Assembly: GCF_030122845.1 (NCBI RefSeq)
Contig: NZ_CP126084.1
Span: 2,356,001-2,420,000, forward strand
From: Paenibacillus woosongensis
GTDB taxonomy: Bacteria > Bacillota > Bacilli > Paenibacillales > Paenibacillaceae
Direction: 5' to 3'
Length of the DNA: 64,000 bases
Position numbers and translations under genes: made by a program. The notes below the pieces were generated by a model. That model ran no database searches and was not told the origin of the DNA. It saw only the letters and a program-made list of their open reading frames with translations. This document shows positions 43,622 to 52,864 of the stretch, one piece after another (position 1 is the first letter of the stretch; the number at the start of each line of letters is the position of its first letter).

Positions 43622-45034
43622 ATGGATTACATGAATGATCTTGGCCAAATATTGAGCGTGACAACAAATGACGACAAAACGGTTGCATACCTGCAGTTTT
43701 TGAAGAAAGATGAAGAGTTTACCTGCACTCCGGAGGTTTTGCAGCATTTTTTGCGCGGCGAAGGCATCAAATTCGGCATACAAGATGATATTGTTGCCCG
43801 ATTTGCCATGAATGCGAAGGAATACTTTTTTAGCAAGACGCCGATTGCCATTGGGATCGAACCAGTACAAGGGCAGGACGGATCGATCCGTTATGCCGTG
43901 CCGATGGATGGTGAGGATCAGCACCATCGACCGGCGGAAAGCGATGACGGTACCGTGGATTTCAAGGATGTAACTCGACTGAACAACGTTCGGAAGGGAC
44001 AACTCATTGCTGAGCTGGTTCCGCCTGTACCCGGTCATCCCGGAACGGCGGTCACCGGAGAGTCGATTCCCTGCAAAGAAGGGAAGGCAGCACGTTTTAA
44101 GGTGGGCAAGAACGTTGTTCTTAATCCGGAACAAACGGCGATGTATGCGGCCATCGACGGCTTGGTCACCCAGACCGAAAAAGGCAAGCTGAATGTATTT
44201 CCGGTTTACGAGGTCAATGGCGATGTGGATTACAGCATCGGGAATATCGATTTCGTAGGCACCGTTGTCATACGCGGCAACGTTCTGACCGGATTTCGGG
44301 TATGCGCCTCCGGAGATATTCGCGTCGTCGGCGGAGTAGAGGGCGCAGAATTGATCGCAGAAGGATCTATTGAAATTACGGGCGGCATTATTGGTTATAA
44401 CAAAGGGCTCGTTAAAGCAGGGCAGCAAGTAAAAAGCGCCTTTATCCAGGACGGCAATGTGACGGCTGGCGAGGACATCGTTGTAACCCAGAGTATTATG
44501 CACTCTAATGTTCGTGCCGGCAGAGATGTGATCTGCAGCGGCACCAAAGGTCTAATCGTTGGAGGCAACATACAAGCCGGAGAACGGGTTATGGCGAGAG
44601 TTATCGGCAATCCGATGTCTACGGCCACGTCGATCGAGGTGGGCGTTCTTCCGGAGCTGCGCAATGAGCTGCTGGAATTGCGCCAACAGCTGAAGGATCA
44701 AATGGCGAATGTCGACAAGACCGAGAAAGCGCTTACCCTCCTCGATCAATTAGCTTCTATGGGCAAACTCACGCCGGATAAGGTGGCGATGCGATCCAAG
44801 CTTAACTTGACCAAGAAATCGAGCATGCAGGAACTGGAGGAGATCAGGGAGCGCATGCTGCATATCGAGAAGGCATTGGAAGAAACAGGCAACGCACGTG
44901 TGGATGTTCTGAAGATGATCTATGGCGGCTCCAAAATTGTCATAGGCAGATACACCAAATATATTAAAGAACCGATATCCAGAATGTCCTTCTATTATAC
45001 CGAGGGAGACATCGCTATGTCGGCTTACGTCTAA
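43622..45034 (+). CDS. fapA: FapA/DUF342 family protein
   Basis: 470 residues from ATG 43622, 8 nt behind AAGGAGG; the open frame extends back to a TTG at 43571 without an SD. FapA-like proteins have a central right-handed beta-helix, seen here as repeats of V/I-x-G/A-x-G-x-I (for example VVIRGNVLTGFRVCASGDIR, EGSIEITGGIIGYNKGLVKA, AGRDVICSGTKGLIVGGNIQ), then a C-terminal coiled coil (~345-435). In Vibrio, FapA affects polar flagellum assembly. Its place just after sigD suggests a motility or envelope role, which is inferred. Confidence 0.85.
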   Translation: MDYMNDLGQILSVTTNDDKTVAYLQFLKKDEEFTCTPEVLQHFLRGEGIKFGIQDDIVARFAMNAKEYFFSKTPIAIGIEPVQGQDGSIRYAVPMDGEDQHHRPAESDDGTVDFKDVTRLNNVRKGQLIAELVPPVPGHPGTAVTGESIPCKEGKAARFKVGKNVVLNPEQTAMYAAIDGLVTQTEKGKLNVFPVYEVNGDVDYSIGNIDFVGTVVIRGNVLTGFRVCASGDIRVVGGVEGAELIAEGSIEITGGIIGYNKGLVKAGQQVKSAFIQDGNVTAGEDIVVTQSIMHSNVRAGRDVICSGTKGLIVGGNIQAGERVMARVIGNPMSTATSIEVGVLPELRNELLELRQQLKDQMANVDKTEKALTLLDQLASMGKLTPDKVAMRSKLNLTKKSSMQELEEIRERMLHIEKALEETGNARVDVLKMIYGGSKIVIGRYTKYIKEPISRMSFYYTEGDIAMSAYV

Positions 45035-45072
45035 TCCATGCAATTGTCCTAAAACGGCGCGAGGTGATTGTC

Positions 45073-45393
45073 ATGAATATGAAATCCGTGGAAATGCAAA
45101 TCGCTCTTCCCCGTACTAATGAAGCAGGGCGCATCCAGCAGGATCAGCAGCAAAGACCGCTTATCGACCAGACTATACTTGCCGGGCAGAACATGAAGAC
45201 GAGCGAGCTTGAGCGCGGGAAGAGCCAGGCTATGGAGCAAAGCGCGCGCAACAAGACGGTAAAGCGGGAAGAAGATGCCGCTTCAGGCCAGGACAAGGAA
45301 CAACGGGATGCCGAAGAGCAGCAGGAGGAGCGGGACAAGGAAAAGGCCGCAAAGCATCCTTTTAAAGGCCGGCACATCGATCTGTCGCTCTAA
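45073..45393 (+). CDS. Small highly charged hypothetical protein
   Basis: 106 residues from ATG 45073, 5 nt behind GAGGTGA. I do not recognise the family. The protein is very hydrophilic: the middle is Gln/Lys/Glu/Arg-rich (~50-95, helical and probably disordered or coiled) and it ends in a distinct HPFKGRHIDLSL motif. No membrane segment or signal is seen. It follows fapA by 38 nt and precedes another unknown gene by 49 nt, so it likely belongs to the same transcript. Confidence 0.65.
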   Translation: MNMKSVEMQIALPRTNEAGRIQQDQQQRPLIDQTILAGQNMKTSELERGKSQAMEQSARNKTVKREEDAASGQDKEQRDAEEQQEERDKEKAAKHPFKGRHIDLSL

Positions 45394-45442
45394 ACTGTAA
45401 GACGCCTAGATCATTACACACAGCAAAAAGGTGAGGATAACA

Positions 45443-46093
45443 TTGTCATTTGGAGAACCATGGTTTTATATTGTGATACTTGGGGCTGCTTCTATATTAT
45501 ATGCATTCATTCTACCCGGGCGGAAACCGGCCGGAGCGAGCGAAGCTGCCAGTGATGTGGAAGCCACCCTTGAACAGTATATGGCGGATATTGAGAAAGA
45601 AAATGAGGAACTGATCGATTTGGTCGCAGGGATGAAGCAAGAGCTAACCTCCAAGCAAATGTCGCAGCAGGAATCGATTGCAGAGCTGCGCCAGCGTCTT
45701 CTTGAGGCGGAGCAATTGAATCGGCAGCTGGAATCCCGAATGGGAGCTTTGGAAAAATCAGCGTCATTAACCGGATTACCGGCATCTGGGCCTTTAGCAA
45801 CTCCCTCGATCAGCGACTCATCTACTCAAGTGACAGTGGCTCATTTAGACAATGCAAGCCTTTCTACAGCCGAACCTGAAGCGGCTGACAGCTTGGGAGC
45901 GCCGCTCCCTGAAGCTGCAGGCGAGCCAGAAGCAGAGACGCCGGGAGCGGAGAATTCTCTGCGAAGCAGATATCCGGAGCTGTTTGACTTGTACGAAAAA
46001 GGCAAATCCATCGATATGATCGCCAAATCTATCGGTATCCAGCGCGGTGAGGTCCAGCTTATTTTGCAATTGGCTAACAGGGAGGACGCTTAA
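45443..46093 (+). CDS. Membrane-anchored coiled-coil protein, positional counterpart of SwrB
   Basis: 216 residues from TTG 45443, behind AAAGGTGAGGA. One N-terminal helix (WFYIVILGAASILYAFILPG, ~6-25) is followed by a coiled coil (~40-105, with ENEELIDLVAGMKQEL), a Ser/Ala/Pro/Glu-rich linker, and a C-terminal helix-turn-helix-like segment (YPELFDLYEKGKSIDMIAKS, then IGIQRGEVQLILQLANRED). B. subtilis has swrB, also membrane-anchored with a coiled coil, after sigD; similarity is in layout and place only. The stop overlaps the next start (TAATG). Confidence 0.7.
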   Translation: MSFGEPWFYIVILGAASILYAFILPGRKPAGASEAASDVEATLEQYMADIEKENEELIDLVAGMKQELTSKQMSQQESIAELRQRLLEAEQLNRQLESRMGALEKSASLTGLPASGPLATPSISDSSTQVTVAHLDNASLSTAEPEAADSLGAPLPEAAGEPEAETPGAENSLRSRYPELFDLYEKGKSIDMIAKSIGIQRGEVQLILQLANREDA

Positions 46094-46731
46094 TGTTTAG
46101 AAATCGCAACTTCATGTTAGGACTTGGGATTGGACTTATCGTCGGCGCTTTTTTATTGCAATTGATGAATATTGGACAAGGACAGCAGAATAAACCCGTT
46201 ACGGTCGAGCAAATTCAGCAAGCTGCCGAGAAGCTTCGATTGAAGGTTGTGAGCGAGGATGAGCGTCTGCTGACGGAAGAAGAGTGGAAGGCCGAAATGG
46301 AGAAAAAGGCTGCGGAAGAGCCGGTTCAGCCGAAGCAGCCTGACACTCCAGACAAGCCTGCGGTGCCGCAGGAACCGCATTCGGACGGCGAAGGCGCCTC
46401 GAGCAGCTCGGCAACCAGCAAATCTGAGGCGGCCGTCCCGGCGGCACCTGAGCTGCCAGATGCTAAAGCCCCGGCAACCGCCGAATCCGCTTCGGTCAAC
46501 CAACCTGAACCTGTAACCGTAAAATACAAAATTGCTTATGGCGACAGCCTGACCGCGGTCGCCGACGGTTTGCAGAAGGCTGGGGTGATCTCCAGCAGCG
46601 AAGCATTTATCAAGGAAGCATCGAAGCGCGGCATAAATACAAAAATCAGAACCGGGACGTACTCGTTTCAAATCGGCGAGAAATACAGTTCGATCATTAC
46701 AAAAATTACGACTAAGCCATCTGCCAAATAG
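46093..46731 (+). CDS. Membrane-anchored protein with MltG/YceG-type LysM-like domain
   Basis: 212 residues. N-terminal membrane helix ~8-27 (MLGLGIGLIVGAFLLQLMNI), then Glu/Lys/Pro/Ala-rich linker (~60-145), then a ~65-residue globular end: VKYKIAYGDSLTAVADGLQK, AGVISSSEAFIKEASKRGIN and RTGTYSFQIGEKYSSIITKI. That end resembles the LysM-like part of the MltG (YceG) lytic transglycosylases, but the catalytic domain with its Glu is absent, so it is unlikely to cut peptidoglycan. It may bind the wall or a partner. It is the last gene before the rpsB promoter and shares its start with the stop of the previous gene. Confidence 0.75.
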   Translation: MFRNRNFMLGLGIGLIVGAFLLQLMNIGQGQQNKPVTVEQIQQAAEKLRLKVVSEDERLLTEEEWKAEMEKKAAEEPVQPKQPDTPDKPAVPQEPHSDGEGASSSSATSKSEAAVPAAPELPDAKAPATAESASVNQPEPVTVKYKIAYGDSLTAVADGLQKAGVISSSEAFIKEASKRGINTKIRTGTYSFQIGEKYSSIITKITTKPSAK

Positions 46732-46740
46732 GATGGTTTT
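46717..46740 (+). terminator. Weak possible terminator after the MltG-like gene
   Basis: CCATC (46717-46721) can pair with GATGG (46732-46736) across the stop codon, followed by four T. The stem is only five pairs, so this is doubtful. Confidence 0.3.
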
Positions 46741-46769
46741 CCTTGTTTTAAGGTATCAAAGAACTTCAG

Positions 46770-46798
46770 TTGCATCCACGTGCCGATTATGGTATATT
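46770..46798 (+). promoter_or_regulatory. Strong SigA promoter of rpsB
   Basis: TTGCAT (46770-46775), 17-nt spacer, TATATT (46793-46798), with TGG directly before the -10 (extended -10). Transcription would start near 46805, giving a leader of about 125 nt ahead of rpsB. No clear terminator is seen in that leader. Confidence 0.8.
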
Positions 46799-46930
46799 AA
46801 TTGACGGTGTTATAACGCACGCAGGTTGATTTTACCAAGGGTGCTTGCCATGAATATGGGAGTCTTGGTTAAAGATGAAACTTGCGGAGGAAGCATCAAA
46901 CAAAAACCAAATCTTAGGAGGTGCGTGGAG

Positions 46931-47629
46931 ATGGCAGTCATTTCCATGAAACAACTGCTTGAAGCAGGCGTACACTTCGGACACCAGACACGTCGCTGGA
47001 ACCCGAAAATGGACCGTTATATCTTTACTGAAAGAAACGGTATTTACATCATCGACCTGCAAAAAACAGTCAAGAAAGTCGAAGAAGCTTATAATTTTGT
47101 AAAGAGCATCGCTGAAGAGAATGGTACCATTCTGTTCGTAGGTACTAAGAAGCAAGCTCAAGATTCCGTGAAAGAAGAAGCTGAGCGCGCTGGCCAATTT
47201 TATATTAACCAACGCTGGCTTGGCGGAACTCTAACCAACTTCCAAACCATTCAAAAACGGATTGATCGTTTGAAACAATTGGAGACTTGGGAAGAGGACG
47301 GCACTTTCGAAGTGCTTCCGAAGAAAGAAGTTATCATTCTGCGCAAAGAGAAAGATCGCCTGGAGAAATTCCTTGGCGGTATCAAGAACATGAAGGGTCT
47401 GCCAAGCGCGCTGTTCGTCATCGATCCTCGCAAAGAGCGCATCGCTGTTGCGGAAGCACGTAAATTGGGCATCCCAATCGTAGGTATCGTTGATACAAAC
47501 TGCGATCCGGACGAAATCGACTATGTCATCCCAGGTAACGACGACGCGATCCGCGCGGTTAAATTGTTGACTGGTAAAATGGCAGATGCTGTGATCGAAG
47601 CAAACCAAGGGGAGCAAACAACGGCTTAA
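46931..47629 (+). CDS. rpsB: 30S ribosomal protein S2
   Basis: 232 residues from ATG 46931, 7 nt behind AGGAGGTG; the frame is open upstream to 46826 but without an SD and outside the family. Typical S2 blocks: [74 protein letters not shown] and [21 protein letters not shown]2 joins the 30S subunit late. It is separated from tsf by a terminator and a second promoter. Confidence 0.98.
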   Translation: MAVISMKQLLEAGVHFGHQTRRWNPKMDRYIFTERNGIYIIDLQKTVKKVEEAYNFVKSIAEENGTILFVGTKKQAQDSVKEEAERAGQFYINQRWLGGTLTNFQTIQKRIDRLKQLETWEEDGTFEVLPKKEVIILRKEKDRLEKFLGGIKNMKGLPSALFVIDPRKERIAVAEARKLGIPIVGIVDTNCDPDEIDYVIPGNDDAIRAVKLLTGKMADAVIEANQGEQTTA

Positions 47630-47663
47630 TGCTGAGCTTCCATTATAAGTAATGAATTAAATG

Positions 47664-47708
47664 AAAAGGGTGGTTGGTAGGTGTCAAACCTCTCACTGCC
47701 CTTTTTTT
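47664..47708 (+). terminator. Rho-independent terminator between rpsB and tsf
   Basis: AAAAGGG (47664-47670) pairs with CCCTTTT (47699-47705), extended inward by TGGT/ACTG-type pairs, with an inner AGGT/ACCT stem in the loop. A run of seven T follows. This is a strong signal. Confidence 0.9.
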
Positions 47709-47722
47709 AAAGGATAAATCTC

Positions 47723-47752
47723 TGGTCATTTTCACAGATTAGGTCCTATAAT
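47723..47752 (+). promoter_or_regulatory. Promoter of tsf
   Basis: TGGTCA (47723-47728), 18-nt spacer, perfect TATAAT (47747-47752). Start of transcription near 47759 leaves only about 15 nt before the tsf ATG, so the SD (GGAGGG) would sit at the very 5' end of the mRNA. Confidence 0.6.
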
Positions 47753-47773
47753 TGATTATGGAGGGAATTTAAA

Positions 47774-48424
47774 ATGGCAGTTGATGCAAAAGCGGTAAAA
47801 GAACTACGCGAAAAAACAGGTGCAGGTATGCTTGATTGCAAAAAAGCGCTTGAAGAAGTTAATGGTGATATCGAGAAAGCAGTCGAATTTCTTCGTGAGA
47901 AAGGTTTGGCTGCATCTGCGAAAAAATCCGGACGTATCGCTACTGAAGGTATCGTAGAATCTTACATCCATGCGAACGGTAAAATCGGCGTTCTCGTTGA
48001 AGTAAACTGCGAGACGGATTTCGTTGCGCTTACGGATCAATTTAAAGAGTTCGTTCGCGACATTGCAATTCATATCGCTGCGTCCAACCCTCGTTACGTA
48101 CGCCGCGAAGACGTTCCGCAAGATGAAATCGAGAAGGAGAAAGAAATCCTTAAAGCTCAAGCGCTCAACGAAGGAAAACCTGAGAAAATCGTTGAGAAAA
48201 TGGTGGAAGGACGTATTTCCAAATACTTCGAAGAGTACTGCTTGCTGGAGCAATCCTTCGTTAAAGATCCGGACAAAACAATCTCCACGCTGCTTAACGA
48301 GAAAATCGCTACAATCGGCGAGAATATCTCGATCCGTCGTTTCGTTCGTTACGAGCTGGGCGAAGGCCTGGAGAAAAAAGTGGATAACTTTGTAGAAGAA
48401 GTTATGTCCCAAGTGAATCAATAA
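47774..48424 (+). CDS. tsf: Elongation factor Ts (short form)
   Basis: 216 residues. EF-Ts recycles EF-Tu-GDP. The N-terminal UBA-like domain has [20 protein letters not shown], the core carries [17 protein letters not shown] and [11 protein letters not shown] (contacts EF-Tu), and the C-terminal subdomain ends [21 protein letters not shown]. subtilis EF-Ts is about 293 residues; this one lacks most of the second core subdomain, like the short Thermus type. All sequence around the stop is normal, so this is not a truncation artefact. Confidence 0.97.
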   Translation: MAVDAKAVKELREKTGAGMLDCKKALEEVNGDIEKAVEFLREKGLAASAKKSGRIATEGIVESYIHANGKIGVLVEVNCETDFVALTDQFKEFVRDIAIHIAASNPRYVRREDVPQDEIEKEKEILKAQALNEGKPEKIVEKMVEGRISKYFEEYCLLEQSFVKDPDKTISTLLNEKIATIGENISIRRFVRYELGEGLEKKVDNFVEEVMSQVNQ

Positions 48425-48456
48425 GAGCACCATTCAATTAAATGTTATAGAGAGAT

Positions 48457-48482
48457 GGAACACGGCGTGTTCCTTCTTTTTT
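48457..48482 (+). terminator. Rho-independent terminator after tsf
   Basis: GGAACAC (48457-48463), 3-nt loop GGC, GTGTTCC (48467-48473), then TTCTTTTTT. It separates tsf from pyrH. No clear promoter for pyrH was found in the 106 nt that follow; a small stem (48519-48537) is present there. Confidence 0.88.
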
Positions 48483-48558
48483 AACCAAACGCCCTTAATT
48501 GTGTGAGCCTGGGAAGCGCGGTCCCTTCGTTGGGCCGTTCTTCTCCGGCAACCTCTAA

Positions 48559-49316
<758 letters not shown>

Positions 49317-49317
<1 letters not shown>

Positions 49318-49871
49318 TGCCGCAATCGATTAAGAAAAACGCTGAAGAACGTATGGATAAAGCGATTCAGGCTTTGAAAAGAGATTTGGCGACATTACGT
49401 GCCGGAAGAGCCAATTCTTCACTGCTAGATCGCATTCAGGTGGATTATTACGGAACCCCAACGCCGGTTAATCAGCTGGCGAACATCAGCACGCCGGATT
49501 CCCGTACGTTGATGATTCAACCTTGGGATAAATCATCGCTGGCCGAAATTGAGCGCGCGATTCAGAAGTCCGACCTGGGACTTACACCCGCTAATGACGG
49601 CTCGATGATCCGTTTGTCGATTCCACCGCTCACGGAAGAACGCCGTGTGGATTTGGTCAAAATGACGAAAAAATTCGGTGAAGAAGCGAAGGTTGCGATC
49701 CGCAACATCCGTCGAGACGCAAACGATGATATCAAGAAGCTTGAAAAAACGGAGATTTCGGAGGACGAATCCCGCCGTTATCAAGAGGATATCCAGAAGT
49801 CAACGGATAAATTTATCGCGGAAGTCGATAAAGTGCTCGCTGCGAAAGAAAAAGAGATTATGGAAGTTTAA
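49317..49871 (+). CDS. frr: Ribosome recycling factor
   Basis: 184 residues, normal length. With EF-G it splits the post-termination ribosome. Signatures: [71 protein letters not shown] and the C-terminal helix [20 protein letters not shown]. The start shares one base with the pyrH stop. A terminator directly follows. Confidence 0.98.
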
Positions 49872-49918
49872 GAGACGAAAAGCGGCCCCTCCTTTTACGG
49901 TGGGGTTTGTCTCTTTTT
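49871..49918 (+). terminator. Terminator between frr and uppS
   Basis: AGAGAC (49871-49876) pairs with GTCTCT (49909-49914), with an inner CCCC/GGGG stem, and leads into T5. It starts at the frr stop codon and ends 24 nt before uppS, so uppS either depends on read-through or has a promoter I cannot see. Confidence 0.7.
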
Positions 49919-49941
49919 CATCACCGGCTGGAGGAAGAGGA

Positions 49942-50709
49942 ATGATCAAGTTATTTCAATCCTGGTGGAAAAATAGGGGGAAACGTACTGTCGCAGCGCT
50001 GCCAGCGGACAACATTCCGGAGCACGTCGCCATCATCATGGACGGAAATGGACGTTGGGCCCGCAATAAAGGGCTGCCGCGGATTGTTGGACATCGCAAC
50101 GGAATGAAGGCCGTGAAGCGGGCGACGATTGCAGCGGATGAACTGGGCATCCGGATTTTAACTTTATATGCGTTCTCTACGGAAAATTGGAAACGTCCGA
50201 AGGATGAAGTGGATTTTCTGATGTCGCTGCCGCAGGAGTTTTTGGCCCTTGAGCTTGAGGAACTGATCGAGAAGAACGTTCAGGTGCGCATGATGGGCCA
50301 TACGGACAATCTTCCCCGGCATACGCTTGAAGCGATGGAGGAAGCGGTCTCCCGAACGGAAAACAACACCGGCCTCATTTTGAATTTTGCCCTGAATTAC
50401 GGCAGTCGCCGCGAGATGACGGAGAGCATGAAGGTGATCGCACGCGAGGTTCAGACGGGGCAGTTGTCCCCGGAGGACATTACGGAAGAAATGATCAATT
50501 CCCATTTATTATCGCAAGGATTGAGCGACCCGGATTTGCTCATTCGCACGGGCGGTGAACTCCGGTTGAGTAATTTCATGCTCTGGCAAGCGGCTTATAG
50601 CGAACTTTGGTTTACGGATCTATATTGGCCTGAATTCGGCCGCGAGCAGCTGGTGGAAGCGGTCGCCGAATATCAGCGGCGTACGCGTCGCTATGGTGGA
50701 TTATCATAG
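49942..50709 (+). CDS. uppS: Undecaprenyl diphosphate synthase (isoprenyl transferase)
   Basis: 255 residues from ATG 49942, behind GAGGAAGAGG; longer frames reaching back into frr lack support. UppS makes the C55 lipid carrier for cell-wall synthesis. Motifs: VAIIMDGNGRWARNKG with the catalytic Asp, GHRNGMKAVKR, TLYAFSTENWKRP, and the C-terminal DLLIRTGGELRLSNFMLWQ then AAYSELWF. cdsA follows after 21 nt. Confidence 0.97.
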   Translation: MIKLFQSWWKNRGKRTVAALPADNIPEHVAIIMDGNGRWARNKGLPRIVGHRNGMKAVKRATIAADELGIRILTLYAFSTENWKRPKDEVDFLMSLPQEFLALELEELIEKNVQVRMMGHTDNLPRHTLEAMEEAVSRTENNTGLILNFALNYGSRREMTESMKVIAREVQTGQLSPEDITEEMINSHLLSQGLSDPDLLIRTGGELRLSNFMLWQAAYSELWFTDLYWPEFGREQLVEAVAEYQRRTRRYGGLS

Positions 50710-50730
50710 CAGGATAGAAGGTGTAGAAGG

Positions 50731-51534
50731 TTGAAAACACGTTTAATTACAGGACTGATTGCCGGCGTCTTTTTTTTAGGCATGTGCCTGATCGGCGGAA
50801 TAGGATATCAGATGCTCATCGTGGCTATGGCTTTGGTAGGCTATTATGAGTTTGTCCGGATGATCAAACTGCCCCCGTTCAGAGGCGCTGCAATTTTCGG
50901 TTATATATGCATACTCTATATGACGTTTCCCTGGAGTCTGCTGGGCCTGAGCATGCCGCTGGAGGTTTTGCCCGCCCTGTGGTTAATGATGTTCCTTTTC
51001 CTGGCCATTACGGTGTTTACCAAAAATGATTTTCCAATTAGCGAGGCTGCTATCTTGTTTCTTGGAACTGCCTATATCGGTATCGGATTTTCGGCCATTG
51101 CGATGACGCGAATCACGCCGGATGGACATGGCGTCTTCTGGACGTTTCTGATGCTGGCAGCGATCTGGAGCAGTGATGCAGGGGCTTATTTCACGGGAAG
51201 AAGGTTCGGCAAGCATAAGCTATGGCCGGCCATTAGCCCTAACAAAACTGTGGAAGGGGCCGTCGGAGGCATTGCTTTGGCTGTGGTAGCAGCGGTGATA
51301 TTCTCCCTGTTCTCGGGCGGACTCCTAACGATTGGACGAGCACTTCTTCTTGGCGTATCAGCCGCTGTTGTGGGACAACTTGGCGATTTAATCCAGTCTG
51401 CCTACAAGCGGGTTTACGGGATTAAGGATACGGGCAAGCTTCTGCCGGGTCACGGCGGTATTCTGGACCGCTGCGATAGTTGGGTTGTGGTATTTCCGTT
51501 CGTACATATTCTAATGCTGCTTCCTTACTACTAA
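50731..51534 (+). CDS. cdsA: Phosphatidate cytidylyltransferase
   Basis: 267 residues from TTG 50731, after a purine-rich stretch. CdsA makes CDP-diacylglycerol for phospholipids. About seven to eight membrane helices. The family signature is complete: SSDAGAYFTGRRFGKHKLWP, ISPNKTVEGAVGG, GDLIQSAYKRVYGIKDTGKL, and the final LPGHGGILDRCDS. dxr is 72 nt downstream. Order uppS-cdsA-dxr-rseP is the same as in Bacillus and E. coli. Confidence 0.97.
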   Translation: MKTRLITGLIAGVFFLGMCLIGGIGYQMLIVAMALVGYYEFVRMIKLPPFRGAAIFGYICILYMTFPWSLLGLSMPLEVLPALWLMMFLFLAITVFTKNDFPISEAAILFLGTAYIGIGFSAIAMTRITPDGHGVFWTFLMLAAIWSSDAGAYFTGRRFGKHKLWPAISPNKTVEGAVGGIALAVVAAVIFSLFSGGLLTIGRALLLGVSAAVVGQLGDLIQSAYKRVYGIKDTGKLLPGHGGILDRCDSWVVVFPFVHILMLLPYY

Positions 51535-51605
51535 GAATCTGTCCTGAAAATATAAGGGTTCCTTATGGGCCATGGAAATAGTCATTAAATCAGGTGAGGT
51601 ATGTT

Positions 51606-52745
51606 ATGAGAAAAATAGCTGTCATTGGTTCCACCGGATCGATTGGAACGCAAACGCTGGATGTTGTCAGACAGCATCCTGATCAATTTGTCGTTGAAGG
51701 CTTGGCTGCGGGTTCGAATATCGATCTATTCGTCCGGCAGGTCAACGCTTTTCGTCCGAAGAAGGCTTCCATCGGAAATAAGCTGCTTGCGGAGCAAGTG
51801 GCCCCGCTGCTTCCGCCTGGGGTTGAGCTGTATTACGGCGAGGAGGGCCTGATCGAGGTTGCTGCAGGCACCGAGGCTGATTTTGTGCTGAGCGCTATTG
51901 TTGGGAGTAGGGGACTGCCTCCAACCTTAGCTGCGATTGCCGAGGGGAAAACGATTGGGCTGGCTAATAAGGAAACGCTGGTGACGGCAGGGCATATCGT
52001 TACAGAGCTTGCTAAGCAGAAGGGGGTTGCACTGCTTCCTGTAGACAGCGAGCACTCGGCGATTTTCCAATGCTTAAACGGGGAGAGCAGAGATGATGTC
52101 GAGCAGATTACATTGACGGCTTCGGGAGGCTCATTCCGCCATTTATCGCGGGAGCAGCTTGAAAATGTGACGCTGGAGGATGCCTTGAAGCATCCCAACT
52201 GGTCGATGGGAGCGAAACTAACGATCGATTCGGCCACGATGGTCAACAAAGGATTGGAAGTCATTGAGGCGCATTGGCTTTTCGGTCTTCCATACGATAA
52301 AATCAATGTGCTTCTGCATCCCGAGAGTATTATCCACTCTTTCGTTGAATATCGTGACGGAAGCGTGATTGCCCAGCTCGGTACTCCGGATATGCGCATC
52401 CCCATTCAATACGCGATGACATATCCTGCTAGATTCTCATCCGCATCCAAACGTTTGTCGCTGGCAGAGGTCAGCAAGCTTCATTTTCAGGAAATGGATT
52501 ATGAGCGATTCCCCTGTTTAAGACTTGCCTTCGAATGTGGTAAAATAGGTGGGACAGCGACGACGGTGTTTAATGCAGCCAATGAAGCTGCGGTCGCCCG
52601 TTTTATGAAGCGGGAAATTCCATTTCTGCGGATTGAAACGATCATTGAAACCGTACTCTCCAGGCATATACCTCAAAAACAAGCCGACCTTGAAACGATT
52701 CAAGCTGCGGATCGGTGGGCTAGAGAGATGGCCGCATCGTTGTAA
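51606..52745 (+). CDS. dxr: 1-deoxy-D-xylulose 5-phosphate reductoisomerase
   Basis: 379 residues from ATG 51606, 6 nt behind AGGTGAGG; a GTG at 51594 lies in that SD. Dxr (IspC) makes methylerythritol phosphate for isoprenoids with NADPH. Motifs: IAVIGSTGSIGTQTLDVVRQ, LANKETLVTAG, LLPVDSEHSAIFQCL, SGGSFRHL, HPNWSMGAKLTIDSATMVNK and the metal/active loop GLEVIEAHWLF. It supplies the pathway used by UppS upstream. Confidence 0.98.
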   Translation: MRKIAVIGSTGSIGTQTLDVVRQHPDQFVVEGLAAGSNIDLFVRQVNAFRPKKASIGNKLLAEQVAPLLPPGVELYYGEEGLIEVAAGTEADFVLSAIVGSRGLPPTLAAIAEGKTIGLANKETLVTAGHIVTELAKQKGVALLPVDSEHSAIFQCLNGESRDDVEQITLTASGGSFRHLSREQLENVTLEDALKHPNWSMGAKLTIDSATMVNKGLEVIEAHWLFGLPYDKINVLLHPESIIHSFVEYRDGSVIAQLGTPDMRIPIQYAMTYPARFSSASKRLSLAEVSKLHFQEMDYERFPCLRLAFECGKIGGTATTVFNAANEAAVARFMKREIPFLRIETIIETVLSRHIPQKQADLETIQAADRWAREMAASL

Positions 52746-52864
52746 TCACCCCGACCGCTGGGCAAAAAAAGTTTCCACAATGGTATTCTCTTGTGCCTGA
52801 TCGGAGAATAATGATAATCTTAAATGAATTGGACGATCTGTGGCTAAAAGGAGGATGCTTTCGA

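Noticed and set aside
43496-44503. 335-codon minus-strand frame over sigD/fapA
   Set aside because: It lies opposite two clear genes with SD sites and known domains, and shows no domain of its own.
46826-46930. 35-residue N-terminal extension of S2
   Set aside because: ATG 46931 has an ideal SD (AGGAGGTG) and matches the known S2 N-terminus.
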